Translations under genes and position numbers: made by a program | From: Chara braunii | Taxonomy: Eukaryota; Streptophyta; Charophyceae; Charales; Characeae | DNA: 29,570 bases | Assembly: GCA_003427395.1 (NCBI GenBank) | Contig: BFEA01000312.1 | Coordinates: 779,089 to 808,658 of the forward strand | Reading direction: 5' to 3' | The notes under the pieces: generated by a model | Databases searched by the model: none | Seen by the model: only the letters and a program-made list of their open reading frames with translations | Told to the model about the DNA's origin: nothing | Part shown: positions 29,459-29,570 of the stretch, piece after piece | How the letters are laid out: every line of letters starts with the position of its first letter | Position numbering within the stretch: the stretch's first letter is position 1

Positions 29459-29570
29459 TGCCTTGCCTTTAGTGCATGTGGCAGTTGTAGCCCTGCCAAC
29501 AAGGCAGGACAGTCTCGTTACTACCTGCGCAATGTCTTGCCTTTTGTGCATGTGGCAGCTGTAGCTCTGC
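29459..29570 (+). repeat. 74-bp tandem repeat running off the window
   Basis: tgccttgcctttagtgcatg (29459) recurs as tgtcttgccttttgtgcatg at 29533 and matches to the last base of the window. The unit includes the 33-bp phrase also present at 28912-28944, so the array or its source extends further right. Confidence 0.8.

Overview
The window looks like repeat-dense nuclear DNA of a plant-lineage (streptophyte) eukaryote. It holds no recognisable host gene, no rRNA or tRNA gene, no CRISPR array and no bacterial-style operon. Nearly everything I can identify is transposable-element debris. The evidence for a plant-type genome is a Ty3/gypsy element with a tRNA-iMet-like primer binding site and a chromodomain-like tail, very large non-coding repeats, and many (GAA)n, (CT)n, (GA)n and (AATC)n microsatellites. 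The integrase and RNase H flavour resembles elements I associate with charophyte algae such as Chara, but that is an impression and not a demonstrated assignment.

Layout. (1) Positions 1-8945 hold TE1, a nearly complete Ty3/gypsy LTR retrotransposon on the minus strand. Its 5' LTR is 7527-8945, the PBS is next to it at 7511-7524, gag is 5185-6729, pol runs 5187 to 1014 (protease, RT, RNase H, integrase, chromodomain-like end), the polypurine tract is 1070-1082, and the 3' LTR is 1-1069, cut by the window start. gag and pol overlap in the -1 frame with a slippery heptamer and stem-loop exactly at the junction. The copy is dead: three in-frame stops in gag, at least five frameshifts in pol, and a 141-bp tandem duplication in the integrase zinc-binding region. 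(2) 8946-14852 holds a 50-bp duplication at the LTR edge, two paralogous gag relics on the plus strand (9288-10107 and 10982-12325) and long stretches without recognisable genes. (3) 14853-18422 is TE2, a second, different Ty3/gypsy gag-pol fragment on the minus strand. It is cut on both sides at similar hairpin-bearing termini (TGTCGG...) that point away from it. (4) 18423-20340 begins with that terminus and is LTR-like and low-complexity. (5) 20370-28640 contains two copies of one large diverged repeat in inverted orientation (left arm 20370-24140, right arm 25900-28640) around a 1.75-kb spacer that carries a gag N-terminal fragment. The left arm alone carries about 1.1 kb of unrecognised, decayed coding-like sequence (22746-23807). 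The right arm alone carries a foldback insert and extra tandem duplications. (6) 29092-29570 is a second direct copy of the terminus seen at 18423, followed by a 74-bp tandem repeat running off the window.

How it fits together: this is a nested transposon graveyard. TE1 is the youngest large unit I can date relatively, since its LTRs differ at roughly 4% of aligned sites by hand count. TE2 and the gag relics are older. The parts most likely to be new are the hairpin-ended family, the unidentified coding-like segment inside the left arm of the inverted pair, and the frameshift signal of TE1.
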